The position numbers and the translations under genes were made by a program. From Alphaproteobacteria bacterium (GTDB lineage Bacteria; Pseudomonadota; Alphaproteobacteria; Rhodobacterales; Rhodobacteraceae), in contig JAUHWJ010000039.1 of assembly GCA_030424705.1 (NCBI GenBank), positions 1 to 9,274 of the forward strand: a DNA stretch of 9,274 nucleotides, given 5' to 3'. Each line of letters begins with the position of its first letter. Positions within the stretch are counted from its first letter, which is position 1. Below, piece by piece: positions 7,601 through 9,274 of the stretch. Under the pieces are notes generated by a model. The model ran no database searches. It was not told where the DNA came from and saw nothing but the letters and a program-made list of their open reading frames with translations.

Positions 7601-7762
7601 CGCATCCAGCAGCTCCCGCTTGGTCACGACCCGGTCGGCGTTCCGGAGCAGATAGGCGAGAAGGTCCATCGCCCGCGGCTGGATCGCCGCGCGCTCTCCC
7701 GCCCGCAGCAACTCCCGCCGCTCCGTGTCGAACTCGAAACACGAGAACCGATAGATCATCAT
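4622..7762 (-). CDS. Winged-helix, pseudo-cyclase, AAA ATPase, TPR-like regulator
   Basis: This 1046-residue protein is a likely one-component transcription regulator without a receiver domain. Residues 1-97 form an OmpR/PhoB-type winged helix: recognition-helix region SEAALQTTMSHLRRVLG (61-77) and wing IRTHHGLGFRF (84-94). Residues about 119-255 resemble a class III nucleotidyl cyclase (LDGFTATFG, LEDGARRAL, RILVSEAARL), but the first metal-binding Asp position holds Lys130, so it is probably catalytically dead and may sense a ligand. Residues about 285-520 form a STAND/AAA-type ATPase with Walker A GPAGIGKS (318-325) and Walker B LVIVFEDTHW (427-436). The rest, to the C-terminus, is Ala/Leu/Glu/Arg-rich helical repeat, probably TPR. 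The start has two adjacent ATGs (7762, 7759) with AGGG just upstream. It diverges from the leader ORF at 7934 and the acidic protein gene at 7990, with 11-bp repeats between. The target is inferred. Confidence 0.88.
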   Translation of the reverse strand: MMIYRFSCFEFDTERRELLRAGERAAIQPRAMDLLAYLLRNADRVVTKRELLDAFWPPNVSEAALQTTMSHLRRVLGAEGRDAIRTHHGLGFRFALDVSVAQGPEEGGAEPASAALIVRERRLVAALCVKVEGGASDESGLAAFLTEARRIVERQEGALSRMLLDGFTATFGLAPSLEDGARRALYCAAALQDAAPGGAASLRFGVDVGAMTSEAAEGDVWAPPTGLERGAAALAGEAEPGRILVSEAARLQLGDEAECATAPMGHVILSPPRPRAGIPARPFKRRTAFVGRSAETAFLSAALERVLEGGGRAVALSGPAGIGKSRLVAEFAADLSRRGVRSVIVNCLPGLVNSPLAPVRALCLALHPEGPPALAADAADEALLHELFSDAPAPGAALAALSDRERRRRSALLVERLLELATAVGPLVIVFEDTHWIDASSRSCLSRLIARREPWRLLLVLTTRPTSASDLCEAILHLPTLGREDSLRLLRDNAAGAAFDGAAEDAMLRRAAGNPFCLEELALAAQAGADPVRDLPETVQAVSAARIGALPPGPRAAVFVAAVIGERVTPAFAAPVLGREATETARDFAHLAQAGFLTDEDEGYRFRHILIQEAAYAMIADMDRRALHAEIARRLEAAQTRPETLAWHHQEAGNAARAVECWSAACRAAIGRSAHREAAAFAEAGLALIDAADPEMAPAELRLRLAHTLALIALRGFGASEVGEALDRARALNRTVGSADASVRIGVGLWVHSWVRGELEASRAHAGRLLRMAEKADSAALSLQAHSAMGSVLVHLGRLEEGLGHLETGLGFLGGWTPDSAPAQNAAVTCAAYAAWGASLVGRSEEAASFRRSAEALAAASPNPFAEAIGAALCAEHLLFENDPEGCLRLAERAARLGEEHGFAFWLGTGLVLGGWARSRLGGADEALGRIERGLEIFAATGAGVQMANWRGLQAEALLSAGRHEAGLAAAREALERAATTGDRFFAPRVHATAALLERGLGAIDRAEGHEREGADLAARFGMSARMLCAPSAALTRPVVRAARRE

Positions 7763-7836
7763 ACGCCCTGCGAACGCGACACGGCGGGAAACGGTATCGC
7801 CGCCCCCCGGAAGCGTCCAGCGCCGCCTTCGGCGCC

Positions 7837-7865
7837 TGCTCAGAATTTGCTCAGAACATGCTCAG
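7837..7865. promoter_or_regulatory. Three 11-bp-spaced direct repeats, likely operator
   Basis: TGCTCAG occurs at 7837-7843, 7848-7854 and 7859-7865, each separated by 4 bp (AATT, AACA), giving an exact 11-bp period. PhoB/OmpR-type winged helices bind head-to-tail to 7-bp direct repeats with 4-bp spacers, and the divergent gene encodes just such a domain. The array lies 75 bp from the regulator start and 69 bp before the leader ORF. If the plus-strand promoter uses TAACCA (7887-7892) as its -10, the last repeat would meet the -35 region, as in PhoB-activated promoters; this part is inference. Confidence 0.7.
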
Positions 7866-7920
7866 GATCGGGCCGGCGCCATCGGTTAACCAAGTGGCAG
7901 GTGGGTTTGTCGACGTCGCA
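7866..7920 (+). promoter_or_regulatory. Probable promoter region of the acidic protein gene
   Basis: Two perfect 8-bp palindromes, GGTTAACC (7884-7891) and CGACGTCG (7911-7918), lie between the repeat array and the leader ORF. The TTAACC area is the only AT-rich candidate for a -10 box. No -35 box is recognisable, as expected if an activator is needed. On the other side, 7763-7836 holds a small CGCCG/CGGCG hairpin (7821-7834) and no clear minus-strand promoter. Confidence 0.35.
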
Positions 7921-7933
7921 AGAGGATCGCGTC

Positions 7934-7993
7934 ATGCGCCAGGCTCAACCGTTTCATTCCGTCGCCGCTCTCGCCCGGGAGGGCCGGCGATGA
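7934..7993 (+). CDS. 19-residue leader ORF
   Basis: The short ORF MRQAQPFHSVAALAREGRR starts at an ATG with a good SD (AGAGGA, 7921-7926, 7 bases upstream). Its stop overlaps the start of the next gene as ATGA (7990-7993), and the SD of that gene lies inside it. This layout suggests translational coupling rather than a functional peptide; the sequence has no runs of one amino acid that would suggest attenuation by charged tRNA. Its third-position GC (12 of 19) is lower than in neighbouring genes, so it may be a translated leader without a conserved product. It is in a different frame from the downstream gene. Confidence 0.45.
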   Translation: MRQAQPFHSVAALAREGRR

Positions 7994-9274
7994 CCTCCGC
8001 TCCCGCCCTTTCCGCCGCGCTCGGCGCGCTCTTCGAGGAATTGCAGGCGCGCGCCCGCGCCGAACTCGCCGGGCGGGAGGCTGCGCTGATCGGCGCGCTC
8101 GACCCGTTCCTCGACGGGACGGCGGCGCCGCTGGAGAATCTCCTCGCGGAGATCGGGGCCGCGCTTGACGGCGTGGAGGTCGGGCCGGGAGAAGACCTCT
8201 CCGCGCTCCTCGCCGCCGCGCTCAACGGGGCGGGGATCGACGGCGTCTCCGCGACGGCCGGCGCGGGCGGGGTGACGATCCAGCTTTCTGCGGAGCGGGA
8301 GGCGCCGCTTGGGCGGACGGAGGCGGGCGCGCTTTCCGGCGCGCTCGGCGCCGGGGCGCTCGGCCTCTCGCTGGACGGCGCGCTTGATCTGACGGCGACG
8401 ACGGCGCTGGATTTCGCGGTGTTCTTCGACGCGGAGACCGGCGCGCTTTCCCTCGCCGACGACTCCTCCGCCGCCGACATGCGGCTGAGCCTTGGCGCAA
8501 CGCTCGATCCGGGGAGCCTTTCGTCCGAACTCTCGCTCGGCCCCGTTTCCGCCTCGTCGGCGCTGGCGGAGGGTCTTAACGGAGCCGCGCTCGACCTCAC
8601 GCTCGACATCGACGGCGGGGAGATCGGCGCGCTCGCGCCCGAGGCCGCGCTCGCCTTCGACGCTGGCCTCGCCATCGCGCTCGAAGCCGGGTTCGCGAGC
8701 CCGTTCCTGCCCTCGATCTCCGGCGATCTCGTCATCGATTATGGCGACGCGGGCGGGGACCTGATCGGCGGGATCGAGGGGGTGGGCCTGCGCGACGTCT
8801 CCATCGGGATCGACGCGCTCGACGATCTTCTCGGCGGCGTCCTCGGCCCGCTCGACGACATCGTGTCCGCCTTCCCGCTCGGCCCGGTGGTGCGGCTCCT
8901 GAGCCGCCCGCTGCCGCTCCTCGACCCGCTGGGGGAGACGCTGCCCTTCCTCGACGCGACCGGGGACGGGGACGTGACGCTGACCGACCTTCTCCAGCTC
9001 TTCGCGAGCGGGGATACGGATTTCTCCTTCATCGATGTCGCTGCGGATGTCGCCCTCGCGCTCCAGACCATAAGCGACCTCGCATCGGGCGCGGCCTTCG
9101 AGGTCGGCGACATCGCCTTCTCGGCGGGGGCGCTCGATGCGCTGGCCGGCGGGGGGACAGGCGCGGGCATCGGATCGGCCTTCGACTTCGACGGCTTCGA
9201 CCCCTCGCTCCTGCCCGGCGATCTCTTCGGCGGCCTGATCGGGCAGGTCGGGGCGCTGGAGGGCGGCGGGCTCA
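7990..9274 (+). CDS. Very acidic, probably secreted calcium-binding protein, 3' truncated
   Basis: The frame is open from ATG 7990 to the window end, 428 codons with no stop, so the protein is larger than seen. The start has an excellent SD (GGAGG, 7978-7982, 7 bases upstream). The visible part has about 64 Asp/Glu against 9 Arg, and no Lys, Cys, His or Trp; Ala, Gly, Leu and Asp dominate. No signal peptide or membrane segment is seen at the N-terminus. An EF-hand or dockerin-like loop, DATGDGDVTLTD, spans residues 322-333. Alternating hydrophobic and small residues (for example LDLTATTALDFAVFFD) suggest beta-rich repeats. This composition is typical of large calcium-binding proteins exported by type I secretion, whose signal and RTX repeats would be C-terminal and outside the window. 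I do not recognise a named family. The divergent regulator probably controls it. Confidence 0.8.
   Translation, partial: MTSAPALSAALGALFEELQARARAELAGREAALIGALDPFLDGTAAPLENLLAEIGAALDGVEVGPGEDLSALLAAALNGAGIDGVSATAGAGGVTIQLSAEREAPLGRTEAGALSGALGAGALGLSLDGALDLTATTALDFAVFFDAETGALSLADDSSAADMRLSLGATLDPGSLSSELSLGPVSASSALAEGLNGAALDLTLDIDGGEIGALAPEAALAFDAGLAIALEAGFASPFLPSISGDLVIDYGDAGGDLIGGIEGVGLRDVSIGIDALDDLLGGVLGPLDDIVSAFPLGPVVRLLSRPLPLLDPLGETLPFLDATGDGDVTLTDLLQLFASGDTDFSFIDVAADVALALQTISDLASGAAFEVGDIAFSAGALDALAGGGTGAGIGSAFDFDGFDPSLLPGDLFGGLIGQVGALEGGGL

Noticed and set aside
6458..7993. Plus-strand open frame of 511 codons ending on the leader peptide
   Set aside because: Most of it is antisense to the regulator and lacks domains; only its last 20 codons, with their own ATG and SD at 7934, are kept as a separate leader ORF.
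7932..8735. Minus-strand frame of 267 codons rich in Ser, Ala and Pro
   Set aside because: It is the complement of the acidic Asp/Gly/Leu-rich gene, which has the better SD and start; the Ser/Ala/Pro composition follows from reading that gene backwards.

Overview
The window looks like a piece of a high-GC (estimated around 70 percent) alphaproteobacterial chromosome, most likely from the Rhodobacterales or a close relative. The case rests on gene order (Suv3-like helicase, S4-domain RNA-binding protein, seven-iron ferredoxin FdxA, CarD, all on the plus strand), which I know from that group, and on the strong G/C bias at third codon positions. No tRNA, rRNA, insertion sequence or CRISPR array is visible.

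Left part (1-4419, plus strand) is housekeeping. A DEAD/H-box RNA helicase, truncated at its 5' end by the window edge, is followed one base later by a small S4 RNA-binding protein. fdxA follows with its own SD and a possible promoter. A stretch of 283 bases then holds a likely intrinsic terminator of fdxA, a consensus TATAAT promoter and a long structured leader for carD, which ends in a clear intrinsic terminator. A small three-helix membrane protein of unknown function comes next with a possible promoter of its own.

The strip 4420-4621 lies between convergent genes and holds two strong GC hairpins but no convincing gene.

Right part (4622-9274) looks like an accessory, self-contained regulatory unit. 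On the minus strand is a 1046-residue regulator with an OmpR/PhoB-type winged helix, a degenerate class III nucleotidyl-cyclase-like domain, an AAA/STAND-type ATPase and a long helical repeat C-terminus. Divergent from it, on the plus strand, is a large open reading frame that runs off the window. Its first 428 codons encode a very acidic protein with no lysine, cysteine, histidine or tryptophan and one EF-hand-like loop, as expected of secreted calcium-binding proteins. It is preceded by a 19-codon leader ORF with its own SD, which overlaps its start as ATGA.

Between the two divergent genes lie three copies of TGCTCAG in direct repeat, spaced exactly 11 bp apart. This is the geometry PhoB/OmpR-type winged-helix proteins recognise, so I propose that the regulator binds there and controls itself and the acidic protein gene. 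This regulator, operator and secreted-protein unit is the most interesting part of the window.
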